This document shows positions 34,760-43,840 of a stretch of DNA of 64,000 nt, piece after piece. The notes under the pieces are model-generated. The model was not told the origin of the DNA, ran no database searches, and was given only the letters and a program-made list of their open reading frames with translations. Each line of letters starts with the position of its first letter. Position 1 is the first letter of the stretch. The stretch lies in contig OZ241871.1 of the NCBI GenBank assembly GCA_965202955.1, positions 4,526,001 through 4,590,000 of the forward strand, in the 5' to 3' direction. A program made the position numbers and the translations under genes. This stretch comes from Bin5 sp034422415 (GTDB taxonomy: Bacteria; Chloroflexota; Anaerolineae; Caldilineales; Caldilineaceae).

Positions 34760-36286
34760 TCAGCCAACCAACTGGTCGGCGGTCGGCTCCGCTCAGCAAA
34801 ACCAGTGTTCGGTCAGACGGGGCGGTTGGGGAAGCTGGAAGGTTGGAACCGGCCAGTCTGGGGCCGGCCGGCCGGCGTACGCGTACGCGGCCCGCTCAAT
34901 GCGGCGGTAGACGGCGACGGGGTCATTTTCGGCGCAAGAGCCTGGAGCCGTGTGCCCGGCGCTCATTCCGCTGCCGTTCGATGAAACTTCGGAATCAAGC
35001 CGGGCGGCAGCCTCGGCGATGCCGGCCACCTCGCGCTGGAGTGCGTCCATGCGCGGGTCCGTGTGTTGCCAGCGATAGGTGAAGTTAGCCGCGTCGAGCT
35101 CGCCGCACCATTGCTTCGCGTCATCATCCTCGAGCAGGGCGCTATGGGGCGGCACCAGCATTCGAATCGACAGTTGGACGGCCGGGACGTGGGGAATCAG
35201 TCCTTGCTCCCGTATCCAACGCAACATGAACAGGTAATCTTCGAGTCCGGTCCAGGGCGTAAACGGCATCCACGTAGGCTGGATCGAGAGACCTGCCTCC
35301 TGCAGGGCAGAGACCGCCTCCTCCATTTGACGGCGCGTGTGACCCTTTTGGAGCCGGGCGAGCACGTGGTCACTGGTGGACTCAAACGCAGATACGGCGA
35401 AGGAAGCGCCGCACGCGACCAGTTCCGGCAGCAGGGCGCGGTGTTTCAGCAGATGCTCCACCTTGGCCGTGAAGTCGAAAGTGACGCCGGGGAAGGCGCT
35501 GTGAAGTGCTCGGGCCACCTTGCGCGCATGCCCTGGCCCGTTGAGAAAGTCGGGATCCCCGAAGGTGATGTGCCGGGCGCCCGCCCCGACCTGCTGTGCG
35601 ACGTCCGCGATGACCGTGTCTACAGGCACGACGAAAAAGCGCCCATTGTAGACCGGCACGACGGGGCAGTGGCGGCAACGGTGGAGGCAACCGCGGCTGG
35701 CCTCAACATAACCGGCCTCGACAGCGGCCGCGCCGTCACCACTGTCGCCGGCAGGAGACCCCGCGATGTAATGGGCGTATTTGTCCAGCGGCGGCAAAGT
35801 TGACCGGTCGGGAAGGGGCAGGGTCCACCTGTTGAGCGCCGGCGCAGTCTCTCGCTCGTTTGTCGTCAGTCCGGGGACATCGTACGGCGTTCCTCCAGAC
35901 GAAAGCTTTTTCGCCAGATCCACCAATAACGATTCTGCCTCGCCGGCCACAACCGAGTCTGCGATCACCCGACCGTCAATCAATTCTTGCAATAGGTAGC
36001 CGCGATTGAGCCAGGCGTACAGGCCGAAGAAGCAGAGATGGGCGGCGCCATTGACCGCGCGCGTCTGCCGGGCCGCGTCGACGCCGATACGCAATGCGGT
36101 GTGCATCGGAACCGCGATCGCGATCAGATCGGCCTGCTCCGCTCGGTGCGCCGGGAACTCCTCCGCGGCGAGGTCGACTGTAGACACATCCAAGCCGGCC
36201 GCGCGCAGCGCAGCCAGCGGCCAAGCCAAGCTAAGCGGCTGATGACCGAGTTCATAGCAGGAGATCAATAGCGTCGAAAATCCCAT
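34760..36286 (-). CDS. B12-type radical SAM selenoprotein, CUAEP tail
   Basis: A 508-residue protein if the TGA at 34795-34793 is read as selenocysteine (residue 498). Residues ~1-150 form a Rossmann-like, B12-binding-type domain. The radical SAM site is RGCLHRCRHCP near residue 200 (CxxxCxxC), followed by HITFGDPDFLNGPGHAR and an SPASM-free C-terminal half. Conventional translation ends ...TEHWFC; reading through gives C-U-A-E-P-TADQLVG and a TGA at 34762-34760. The Cys-Sec-Ala-Glu-Pro end is the hallmark of the CUAEP/CCAEP-tail radical SAM family, in which Sec or a second Cys occupies this place. Substrate unknown. pncB follows after nine bases. Confidence 0.85.
34763..34795 (-). promoter_or_regulatory. 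UGA(Sec) codon with candidate bacterial SECIS hairpin
   Basis: The recoded UGA is at 34795-34793. Twelve nucleotides downstream a perfect 7-base-pair stem forms, GCCGACC-AGUU-GGUUGGC (34780-34763 on the mRNA strand, one G-U pair), with GU in the loop 20-23 nucleotides after the UGA. This distance fits bacterial SECIS elements, which lie inside the coding sequence just after the Sec codon. A direct copy of GCCGACC (34787-34781) could compete for the same partner arm. Confidence 0.65.
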
Positions 36287-36640
36287 CCGCGTCCCGCCCT
36301 GAGCAACTGACGGAGACCGCCGTCGTTTGCGGCCCCGCCCCGAGAAATATCTTCTCTACACCGCGCCTGCATTATAACCAACCGATGCCGATCCGCAAGA
36401 GCGACGGACGGACTCCACTTCGGATTCGACGGAGGCGCCTGCCAACCAGAGGGCCTTGTGCGCGGATCGCGCATCCCCCTACCTTTATCGAAATTCAAGG
36501 CTTTCTGATATTCTGGGTTGGCAATTTACGATTTGCAACCGAGGCAATCGTTGAAGGAGAGTTCAGAGCGGTGCGAAAGCGCGCGGCACCATCAATAAAC
36601 TCGCACCAAAACATATTTTTTCGCGGAAAGGAACCGAAAT
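36287..36640. other. Divergent promoter region, radical SAM gene / Gfo-Idh gene
   Basis: About 354 non-coding bases between divergent genes. It holds a 6-base inverted repeat TGCGCG-GAT-CGCGCA (36459-36473) and an imperfect one, GGTTGGCAA ... TTTGCAACC (36516-36540), the latter ~100 bases before the plus-strand ATG and a plausible operator. No -10/-35 pair is convincing. Confidence 0.35.
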
Positions 36641-37741
36641 ATGGCAGAGTCCAGAAGGACCCGGGCGACCGACGCGGGCAACCGGCAGAACGGGGAGATC
36701 TCCGGCGAGCCAGTGCGCGTCGGAATCAGCGGCCTGGGTCGGAGCGGCTGGGGCATCCATGCAAACGTCCTGCCCCACATCAGCGACAAGTTTCGCGTCA
36801 CCGCCGTCTGTGAACCCGACCCGGTGCGTCAGCGGGAGGCGATCGACCGTTTCGACTGCTTGGCCTATGACACCATCGACGAAATCATCGCTGACAAGGC
36901 TGTCGATCTGCTGGTCGTTGCCACCCCTAGCCAGCTGCATGTCAGCGACGCCACGGCAGCTATGCGAGCAGGCAAGCATGTTATCGTCGAAAAGCCAATG
37001 GCGCCCACGCTCGAAGGCGTCGACCGGATGATTGAGGTCGCTGAAGAAACCGGCACGCTGCTGACCGTCAACCAGAATTATCGCTACCACGCAGACTTTC
37101 TGAAGGTCAAAGAGGTGGTCGACTCCGGCGTATTGGGCCGAATCGTGCAGATGCGGATCACCGGCAACGGCTTCCGCAGACGGTGGGACTGGCAGACGCT
37201 CAAACAATTCGGCGGGGGCGATCTGAACAACAAGGGCGCACACTCGATTGACTGGGCGATCCATTTCTTCGACGATCCCAGCCCTGAGATCTTCTGTCAA
37301 ATGGAAACGACTCCCCTTTTCGCCGGCGACGCCGAAAGCCACGTCAAGGTCGTTATCAAGCCGGAGGACGGGCCTGTCATAGACGTGGAGATGTCCAACT
37401 GCTGCGCCTACGCGCAGGACGCCTGGCTCGTCATGGGCACGCAGGGAACTCTGGTGAGCGCCGACCGCCGCGAAGTCCACTGGAAATACTTCGATCCAGG
37501 CGAAGCGCCGCCGCTCCTGCTTGACACGAAGCCGACGCCGGACCGCAGCTACAACAACGAGACGCTTCCGTGGAAGGAGGAGTCGTTCACACCCGAGTTC
37601 AGCTTCTTCACCAGTATGAACGACCTGTACGGCGACATCCACGACGCCATCCGCAGCGGAAGCCCTGTGGCGATTTCGGCAGCCAGTGTACGGCGACAGG
37701 TCGAGATTCTCGAGCGCTGCCGCCAGATCAGCCCGGTTTAG
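36641..37741 (+). CDS. Gfo/Idh/MocA family oxidoreductase
   Basis: A 366-residue NAD(P)-dependent dehydrogenase. After ~25 polar residues the Rossmann motif begins (VRVGISGLGRSGWGIHANVL); HVIVEKPMAPTLEGVDRMIE has the catalytic EKP lysine. The C-terminal domain carries GGGDLNNKGAHSIDWAIHFF, with the conserved Asp/His substrate contacts. The start has a GGAAAGGAACC box. It is the only plus-strand gene between two minus-strand groups and so likely has its own promoter. Substrate unknown; relatives act on inositol, glucose derivatives or biliverdin. Confidence 0.9.
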   Translation: MAESRRTRATDAGNRQNGEISGEPVRVGISGLGRSGWGIHANVLPHISDKFRVTAVCEPDPVRQREAIDRFDCLAYDTIDEIIADKAVDLLVVATPSQLHVSDATAAMRAGKHVIVEKPMAPTLEGVDRMIEVAEETGTLLTVNQNYRYHADFLKVKEVVDSGVLGRIVQMRITGNGFRRRWDWQTLKQFGGGDLNNKGAHSIDWAIHFFDDPSPEIFCQMETTPLFAGDAESHVKVVIKPEDGPVIDVEMSNCCAYAQDAWLVMGTQGTLVSADRREVHWKYFDPGEAPPLLLDTKPTPDRSYNNETLPWKEESFTPEFSFFTSMNDLYGDIHDAIRSGSPVAISAASVRRQVEILERCRQISPV

Positions 37742-37751
37742 TTCCGCTGGT

Positions 37752-38066
37752 TCAGCCTCCGAAAGCCGCCAAGTATAACTTGGTCCGCCGGTTCAGCACA
37801 CCGTAGAACGCCCTCGCCTCCGGATCCGCGTGATCCCGCCAGAGCGTCGCCGGAATACACGCGTCGTTCGCAAGAGGCGCGGGCGTTGTGATCAAGGCGT
37901 CGTAGTTGGCTTCCTGGTGGTGGCCATAACGGTGCCAGAAGTAACGGAAATTGGCGCGGTCGGCGTCAAACAAGGCCAGCAAGGCATCCAGTTCCTCGCC
38001 GTCAAACAGCTGTCCAAGGTTGAGAACGCCAGTACGCGCCAGCTCCTCTTGATTTGCGTCGTTCAT
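37752..38066 (-). CDS. Small hypothetical protein downstream of maoC-like gene
   Basis: A 104-residue protein. The start MNDANQEELARTG at 38066 leaves a 14-base gap after the MaoC-like gene; an upstream in-frame ATG (38102) would overlap it. The N-terminal segment GVLNLGQLFDGEELDALLAL resembles the opening helix of PhyH-like proteins, but no iron-binding motif follows and it is too short for a whole dioxygenase. It could be a remnant or an accessory protein. It ends the minus-strand unit that begins with the molybdenum hydroxylase subunit. Confidence 0.5.
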   Translation of the reverse strand: MNDANQEELARTGVLNLGQLFDGEELDALLALFDADRANFRYFWHRYGHHQEANYDALITTPAPLANDACIPATLWRDHADPEARAFYGVLNRRTKLYLAAFGG

Positions 38067-38080
38067 TGTCTGCCCTTCGT

Positions 38081-38524
38081 TCACTGCCGGTTCGCCACCC
38101 ACTTGAGAATATGCTGCCCCACGGCCACCAGTTCGTCTGTCTGATTGACGACGCGAATGTCGGCGACCGAGCGTCTGCGCTCCTCGTCGATGCCGACGAT
38201 CTCGTACTTCACGGATACGGTATCGCCCAGGTAGACCGGCGCCAGGAAGCGGATCCGGTCGTACCCCAGCGAAACAGGCGTTTCGTCACCGCTGCTACGC
38301 GATCCGGCGATCGCCAGCGACGAGGCCGTTGACATGAAGCCAACGATCAGGGCGCCATGCGCCATACGCCGGCCGTAGCCGGAGCGCTTCATGTACTCCT
38401 CATCGACATGGTTCGGAGAGAGATCGCCGGTAATGCCGGCAAAGAGATAGACGTCGCTTTCGCTGACCGTTTTGGTGAACGACACGCGGTCACCGACGGC
38501 CACGTGGAAGTTGCTCACTGGCAA
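38081..38524 (-). CDS. MaoC-like (R)-hydratase/dehydratase family protein
   Basis: A 147-residue hot-dog-fold protein. FAGITGDLSPNHVDEEYMKR contains the catalytic Asp/His pair of MaoC hydratases (GDxNPxHxD), and GRRMAHGALIVGF the second signature. Members hydrate enoyl-CoA or act in side-chain catabolism. The start is TTG at 38524 or GTG at 38518, both served by an AAGGA box. It follows the molybdenum hydroxylase gene by 27 bases and is probably co-transcribed. Confidence 0.88.
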   Translation of the reverse strand: MPVSNFHVAVGDRVSFTKTVSESDVYLFAGITGDLSPNHVDEEYMKRSGYGRRMAHGALIVGFMSTASSLAIAGSRSSGDETPVSLGYDRIRFLAPVYLGDTVSVKYEIVGIDEERRRSVADIRVVNQTDELVAVGQHILKWVANRQ

Positions 38525-38551
38525 GAATTCCTTGTCTTCTTCGGTCTGGAT

Positions 38552-40870
38552 TCAGGCAGCTGCGCCATTGGTATGGATCGCCTGCCAGATCTTCTCGGGT
38601 GTCAGCGGCATGTCGATGTGGCGCACGCCCAGCGGATTGAGTGCGTCCATCACCGCGTTGACAATCGCTGGGGTCGAGCCAATCGTTGCTGCCTCACCAA
38701 TCCCCTTGGCGCCGAGCGGATTGTGCGGTGTGCTCGTTTCGGTGGATTCGACGGTAAAGCGGGGGAACTGCGCCGCGCGTGGGATAGCGTAATCCATCAG
38801 CGTGCCGGTGAGCAACTGACCCTCTTCGCTGTAGACCATCTCCTCGAGCAGGGCCTGGGCAATACCCTGTGCCAGGCCGCCGTGCACCTGGCCCGCGACC
38901 AGATTGGGGCTAATGCGCGGGCCGCAGTCGTCGACAGAGTAGTAGTCGCGTATCGTTACACCGCCGGTGGCGCGCTCGACTTCGACCACGGCTATGTGCG
39001 TGCCGAACGGGTAGACCAGCTCGGGCCGGAAGAAGTCGCTACCTTCCAGCCCGGAGTCGATCGCTTCAGGCAAATCCACGCTGTAGGCACGTGCCGCGAT
39101 CTCGGCCAGCGTTACCGCCCGGTCGGGCACGCCTCGGACCTGGTACAGCCCCTCGGCCAGCTCGATGTCCTCTGCTGCGGCCTCAAGGATGTGGCCGGCA
39201 ATCTGCAATGCCTTGTCTCGCACCTTTCCCGTCGCACGGACAAGGGCGGTGCCGCCGACCGCCAGGCCGCGGCTGCCCATCGTGCCGATGCCCATCGGCG
39301 TGTTGGCCGTATCACCGTGCTTGACGATGACCTGATCGTAGTCGGCACCCAGCTCGTCGGCCACGATCTGGGCGAAGGTCGTCTCCTGTCCCTGACCGTG
39401 CGGCGAGATGCCGGTAAAGACGGTAACCGTCCCGCTGGGCTCGACGCGTACCTCTGCGCTCTCGTAGGGGCCGAACCCGCAGATCTCGACATAACAGGCA
39501 AGTCCGATTCCAAGGAGGTTGTCGCTGCCTTCGTCCCTGCGCCGGGACTGCTCCGCGCGCAGCCCAGCATAGTCGGAGACTTCGAGCGCTTTCGCCAGCG
39601 ACCTTGCGTACTCGCCGCTGTCATAAGTCAGGGCGGTCGGCGTCTCGTAGGGGAAGTGATCGGGCGGGATGAAGTTCACGCGGCGCACTTCGGTCGGGTC
39701 CATGTCCAGCTCACTGGCGACGAGATCGACCATACGCTCCATGTAGTAGGCCGCCTCCGGCCGTCCGGCCCCGCGGTAGGCTGCGATCGGCGTCGTATTG
39801 GTGAAGACGCAGTCGATCTCAATATCGACCGCGGGGATGTGATAGACGCCGACCGCCATCCATCCGGTCAGTTCGGGGATGATCAGGACCAGCGGATATG
39901 CGCCCATGTCGGCGACGACACGCATCTGCAGGCCGGTGATTCGCCCGTCCTCCTGCACGGCCAGCGCGTAGTCGGCTATCTGCCCGCGGCCGTGCGTCGT
40001 CGTTTGCAGATGTTCGCTGCGGCCCTCAACCCAGCTCAACGGCAACTGGTGGCGCAAAGCCAGGCGGGCCAAAGCGACCTCCTCGGGGTAGATGCCGATC
40101 TTCACGCCGAATCCGCCGCCGACTTCGGGCGCGATCACGCGGACTGCGTTTTCCGACATCCTCAGCACGCCTGCCAGCTGGCCTCTTATCAAGTGTGGCG
40201 CCTGCGTACTGGTCCAGATGGTCAGGCCGTCGGTCGTCGGGTCGGGGGCGGCAACGATACTGCGTCCTTCCATCGGCACCGCGGCAAGCCGCTGGCTGGT
40301 GATGCGCTGGCGGACGACGCGATGTGCTTGGGCAAAGGCCGTTTCAACATCGCCGACCTTTTGCCGCCAGACGTCCTGGCAATTGCTGTCCATATCGTCG
40401 AACAACACGGGCGCACCGGCTTCAAGCGCCTCCTCGATTCCGGCGACAACCGGCAACGGTTCCCAGTCGACGAATACCTCTTCGGCGGCATCTTCAGCGG
40501 TGGCAGCGTCGGTGGCGATGACCGCGGCCACGCATTCCCCGGCATGGCGTACAGTTCCGGTCGAAAGCGCCAGGTGGGTTCGCTTGCTGTTGGCCTCACC
40601 GTCGGCGGAACCGACCTCGAAAGGAAAGGGCATCGGCTCGTAGTCTGCCGCGAGGTCCTCGCCGGTAACGACTGCAACTACTCCATCGAGGTCGAGCGCG
40701 GCGGACGCGTCGATTTCGCCGATGCGGGCATGCGCGTAGGGGCTGCGCACGAATGCGACATAGTGCATGCCCGGCAACTTCATGTCGCCAACATACGAGC
40801 CGCTTCCGGTGATAAGGCGGGGGTCCTCCTTGCGCTTGACCTCTGCGCCCATATAGGTTGCGTATGCCAT
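38552..40870 (-). CDS. Xanthine dehydrogenase-family molybdopterin-binding (large) subunit
   Basis: A 772-residue CoxL/XdhB-like subunit that holds the molybdenum cofactor. The N-terminal domain starts with RKEDPRLITGSGSYVGD; PEVGGGFGVKIGIYPEE is the molybdopterin contact loop, AYRGAGRPEAAYYMERMVD the active-site loop typical of form II CoxL/xanthine dehydrogenase-like enzymes (form I has a Cys in this loop), and GAKGIGEAATIGSTPA with the catalytic glutamate lies near the end. The ATG at 40870 has AAAGGAG eight bases upstream. The usual FAD (CoxM) and 2Fe-2S (CoxS) subunit genes are not adjacent. Confidence 0.93.
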   Translation of the reverse strand: MAYATYMGAEVKRKEDPRLITGSGSYVGDMKLPGMHYVAFVRSPYAHARIGEIDASAALDLDGVVAVVTGEDLAADYEPMPFPFEVGSADGEANSKRTHLALSTGTVRHAGECVAAVIATDAATAEDAAEEVFVDWEPLPVVAGIEEALEAGAPVLFDDMDSNCQDVWRQKVGDVETAFAQAHRVVRQRITSQRLAAVPMEGRSIVAAPDPTTDGLTIWTSTQAPHLIRGQLAGVLRMSENAVRVIAPEVGGGFGVKIGIYPEEVALARLALRHQLPLSWVEGRSEHLQTTTHGRGQIADYALAVQEDGRITGLQMRVVADMGAYPLVLIIPELTGWMAVGVYHIPAVDIEIDCVFTNTTPIAAYRGAGRPEAAYYMERMVDLVASELDMDPTEVRRVNFIPPDHFPYETPTALTYDSGEYARSLAKALEVSDYAGLRAEQSRRRDEGSDNLLGIGLACYVEICGFGPYESAEVRVEPSGTVTVFTGISPHGQGQETTFAQIVADELGADYDQVIVKHGDTANTPMGIGTMGSRGLAVGGTALVRATGKVRDKALQIAGHILEAAAEDIELAEGLYQVRGVPDRAVTLAEIAARAYSVDLPEAIDSGLEGSDFFRPELVYPFGTHIAVVEVERATGGVTIRDYYSVDDCGPRISPNLVAGQVHGGLAQGIAQALLEEMVYSEEGQLLTGTLMDYAIPRAAQFPRFTVESTETSTPHNPLGAKGIGEAATIGSTPAIVNAVMDALNPLGVRHIDMPLTPEKIWQAIHTNGAAA

Positions 40871-40958
40871 CTTCAATACTCCTTTCATCTAATCTTCTGT
40901 CGGAGCAAACAATCAACTGATTTCCGCCAAGGCTTGCCTGACCGCCGTACCCGTTGGC

Positions 40959-42005
40959 TCACGGGGGACGGAGGCGAACCGCTTTCTTCCCGTGTCCTGA
41001 TGCCAGCACAGCCTGCGTGGCAGCAAGGGTTCGCAGTCCCTCCTCACCGCTGACGGTCGGCGCCTCTGCGCGGCTGATGACGCGGCAAAAGTGGGCCATC
41101 TGGAGGGCCAGCGGATCGGCATCAACCAGCGCCTTCACCTCCTGGACCAAGGGTTCGTGCCAGCCTCTTTCGCCACGGCCCTCGTAGCGCCACAACTCCA
41201 TCGTGGGAAAGGCGAGCGATCCTTCCGTTCCGAAAAAGAAAGCACAGTTTCCTGCAGTGTGCGCGTAGGAAGGGTTCTCAAACATCGTCAATTCGTAGGA
41301 CCAGGGCGAGGGCGTCGCATCCGACAGAAATATGGACCCGACGACCCCGCCGGCGAATGTGAGCGTTATGGCCGCCGTGTCTTCCACTTCATGGCCCCGT
41401 GTTGCTGAACTGGTGGCCGCGTAGACCTCGACGATCTCGCCGCAGACATAGCGCAAGGTGTCGATTTCGTGAATGATATTGGTGAGAACGGGCCCGCCGC
41501 CCGGCTGTGTGCGCCAGATGACATTGAAGTAGTCGTCAGGTTTCTTCACCGCCCACAGCATCGAGAAACCGATGAGGCGGCCGATCGCGCCTTCGTTCAC
41601 CAGTGCATGCAGCCGCTTGATGCGGGGGTGGTGGCGCCGATGGTGGCCGACGAGGACGGGCACACCGGCGTCGCCACCGGCATCGACCAGCCGCCGGCCT
41701 TCGTCCAGCGAGGCCGCGATCGGCTTTTCGACCAGCGGCACAATGTTGCGCCGGATGCAGGCCAGCGCAATCTCTTCGTGCATCTGGGTCGGCGCGGCGA
41801 CGATCGCGCCGTCCGGCTCGGCCAGGTCGAGGGCCTCCATGTAGTTGAAGAAATGGGGGACATCGTACTGTGCCGCCAGCGCGCCTGCACTGACATCGTT
41901 ATCGCAAAGTGCGACCAACTCGCCGCTCTCGCTGGCATTAACGTATTCGATGTGGCGACGGCCCATCACCCCGGCGCCTATGACCACGATTCGCGCCTGA
42001 CTCAC
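40959..42005 (-). CDS. Gfo/Idh/MocA family oxidoreductase
   Basis: A 348-residue dehydrogenase. The GTG at 42005 starts the protein as VSQARIVVIGAGVMGRRHIE, with GGGAG seven bases upstream; 42 further in-frame codons upstream look non-coding. PLVEKPIAASLDEGRRLVD provides the catalytic lysine and GGGPVLTNIIHEIDTLRYV the substrate-domain Asp/His. It lies 88 bases upstream of the molybdenum hydroxylase gene on the same strand and diverges from the SDR gene at 42203. Substrate unknown. Confidence 0.9.
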   Translation of the reverse strand: MSQARIVVIGAGVMGRRHIEYVNASESGELVALCDNDVSAGALAAQYDVPHFFNYMEALDLAEPDGAIVAAPTQMHEEIALACIRRNIVPLVEKPIAASLDEGRRLVDAGGDAGVPVLVGHHRRHHPRIKRLHALVNEGAIGRLIGFSMLWAVKKPDDYFNVIWRTQPGGGPVLTNIIHEIDTLRYVCGEIVEVYAATSSATRGHEVEDTAAITLTFAGGVVGSIFLSDATPSPWSYELTMFENPSYAHTAGNCAFFFGTEGSLAFPTMELWRYEGRGERGWHEPLVQEVKALVDADPLALQMAHFCRVISRAEAPTVSGEEGLRTLAATQAVLASGHGKKAVRLRPP

Positions 42006-42202
42006 AGTTCCGCTCCCGACTGGCGGCCGGACCTGTAGGGAATTGTAGCGGATCAGCAGCGGTATTGACCAGCGCCAATTCGGCGCCGGTTGGGCTGCCG
42101 CGCTCTCCTTTTCGGATAGCGCTTTCGCCAAAACTGGGGTATAAGGGAACGAAATGGGTCGAAGACACAGTCGCGGTTTGTATTATCGAGGGGAATCGGA
42201 CC

Positions 42203-42946
42203 ATGGTCCAGTATGATTTCAGCGGGCGCACGGCCGTTGTTACCGGCGGGGCAAAGGGGATCGGCCTCGGTATAGCCCAGCGGCTGGCAGAATCGGGGGC
42301 GGCGGTTGCGGTGTGGGACATCGATCCAGACCCTTTGCGAAAGAGCGCGGCCAGGGAGCAACTCGAGGCTGTACTGGCTGTGGACGTGACCGAGCCTGCG
42401 AGCGTTGAGCAGGCGGTCCAGGATACGCTCGCGCAGATGGGCGTTATTAACATCCTGGTCAACAATGCCGGGGTCTCGGGCCCGACTCTGCCCACCTGGG
42501 ACTACCCCCTGCACGAGTGGGACCGCGTTATCGCGGCGGACCTGACCTCGGTCTTTCTCTGTTGCCGGGCGGTCATTCCGCTGATGCTGGAACAGGGAGG
42601 CGGGCGCATCGTGAATGTCGCCTCGGTCGCGGGCAAGGAGGGCAACGCCAGGGCATGCGCCTATTCCTCTGCCAAAGCCGGCGTCATTGCACTGACCAAG
42701 TCCCTCGGCAAAGAGTTGGCGCAGAGCGGGATCATCGTCAACTGTGTGGCCCCGGCCATGGTGCAGACAGAACTTTTGGGGGAGATGACGCCGGACTACA
42801 TCGCCGGTGTAACGGCCAAGATCCCGATGGGGCGTTTTGGAACTATCGAGGAAAACGCTGAGATGGTCGCCTGGCTGTGCAGCGACGCCTGCAGTTTCGC
42901 CACCGGGGCCGTCTTTGATGTCTCCGGCGGGCGTGCGACCTATTGA
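42203..42946 (+). CDS. Short-chain dehydrogenase/reductase
   Basis: A 247-residue classical SDR. VVTGGAKGIGLGIAQRL is the cofactor motif, INILVNNAGVSG the NNAG motif, NVASVAGKEG holds the catalytic serine, and AYSSAKAGVIALTK the Tyr-x3-Lys. The acidic DIDPD after strand two favours NAD over NADP. The ATG at 42203 follows GAGGGGAA. It lies 54 bases before a TIM-barrel isomerase gene on the same strand; the pair may act on one sugar or polyol. Confidence 0.93.
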   Translation: MVQYDFSGRTAVVTGGAKGIGLGIAQRLAESGAAVAVWDIDPDPLRKSAAREQLEAVLAVDVTEPASVEQAVQDTLAQMGVINILVNNAGVSGPTLPTWDYPLHEWDRVIAADLTSVFLCCRAVIPLMLEQGGGRIVNVASVAGKEGNARACAYSSAKAGVIALTKSLGKELAQSGIIVNCVAPAMVQTELLGEMTPDYIAGVTAKIPMGRFGTIEENAEMVAWLCSDACSFATGAVFDVSGGRATY

Positions 42947-43000
42947 GCCGGCAGGCGGCTCCGCGGCAAGAGGACAGCCATAGACAGAGGGCCATTGTCC

Positions 43001-43840
43001 ATGGGCGACTTCAACAGACTTGCGATCAATCAGTTCACTACGCTGCACCAGTGGTCCCTTCCACAGGCGATCGAAGGGTACGCCCGTCACGGTGTCCACG
43101 CCATCGGCATTGTGCGCGACAAGCTGCTGGAGATAGGCGCGACGAAGGCGCGCCGGCTGCTGCGCGTCCACGACATGCAGGCGACGTGCTACTGCATCGG
43201 CGGCCTACTGACCGACTCCGACCCAGCCCGCTTTCGCGCCAACTTGGACGCGACGCGGCAGGCGATCGACGAGGCCGCCGAGGTCGAGGCCGAGTGCATC
43301 GCATTTGTCGCCGGGGGCCTCCCCGAAGGCTCGAGAGACCTGCGCGCTGCGCGCGCCCGCTGCCTGGAAGGGCTGGCAACAGTTCTGCCCTACGCCAGGA
43401 AGGCCCAGGTCACCGTTGCGCTTGAACCATTGCACCCGATGATCTGCGCGTTCCGATCCTGTCTGTCGACGCTCGGCCAGGCCAACGACTGGGTCGAAGA
43501 GCTGGGGGCCGGCCCCGAACTGGGAATCCTGGTCGATGTATACCACGTCTGGTGGGACCCGGATTTGGAGCAGGAGATCGAGCGGGCAGCCGGACGCATT
43601 GTCTCCTTTCACGTCTGCGACTGGCTGTTAGAGACGACCGATTTGCGGCTGGACCGCGGCATGATGGGGGACGGTGTGATCGACATCCGTCGCATTCGCC
43701 GCCTGGTGGAGGCGACCGGCTACGAGGGTTTCCGGGAAGTCGAGATCTTCTCGGCGCGCGACTGGTGGCGGCGCGACCCGAATGAGGTCGTCGAAATCAC
43801 CAAGGCCCGTTACCTTTCCGACGTGATCGGTCCAGCGTGA
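43001..43840 (+). CDS. Sugar phosphate isomerase/epimerase (TIM barrel)
   Basis: A 279-residue member of the xylose isomerase-like superfamily. Metal-binding residues are found in TVALEPLHPMICAFRSCLS, LGILVDVYHVWWDPDLEQEI, IVSFHVCDWLLETTD and GFREVEIFSARDWW. The ATG at 43001 is preferred over a TTG two codons upstream. Similar proteins include inosose dehydratases and ketose epimerases, but the specificity cannot be fixed. It is co-directional with and close to the upstream SDR gene. Confidence 0.87.
   Translation: MGDFNRLAINQFTTLHQWSLPQAIEGYARHGVHAIGIVRDKLLEIGATKARRLLRVHDMQATCYCIGGLLTDSDPARFRANLDATRQAIDEAAEVEAECIAFVAGGLPEGSRDLRAARARCLEGLATVLPYARKAQVTVALEPLHPMICAFRSCLSTLGQANDWVEELGAGPELGILVDVYHVWWDPDLEQEIERAAGRIVSFHVCDWLLETTDLRLDRGMMGDGVIDIRRIRRLVEATGYEGFREVEIFSARDWWRRDPNEVVEITKARYLSDVIGPA

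Noticed and set aside
38357..41053. Plus-strand open frame of ~900 codons opposite the molybdenum hydroxylase gene
   Set aside because: It is antisense to a gene with complete motifs, and its residues (Arg/His/Gly/Asp-rich) show no domain. High GC with strong third-position bias creates such frames.
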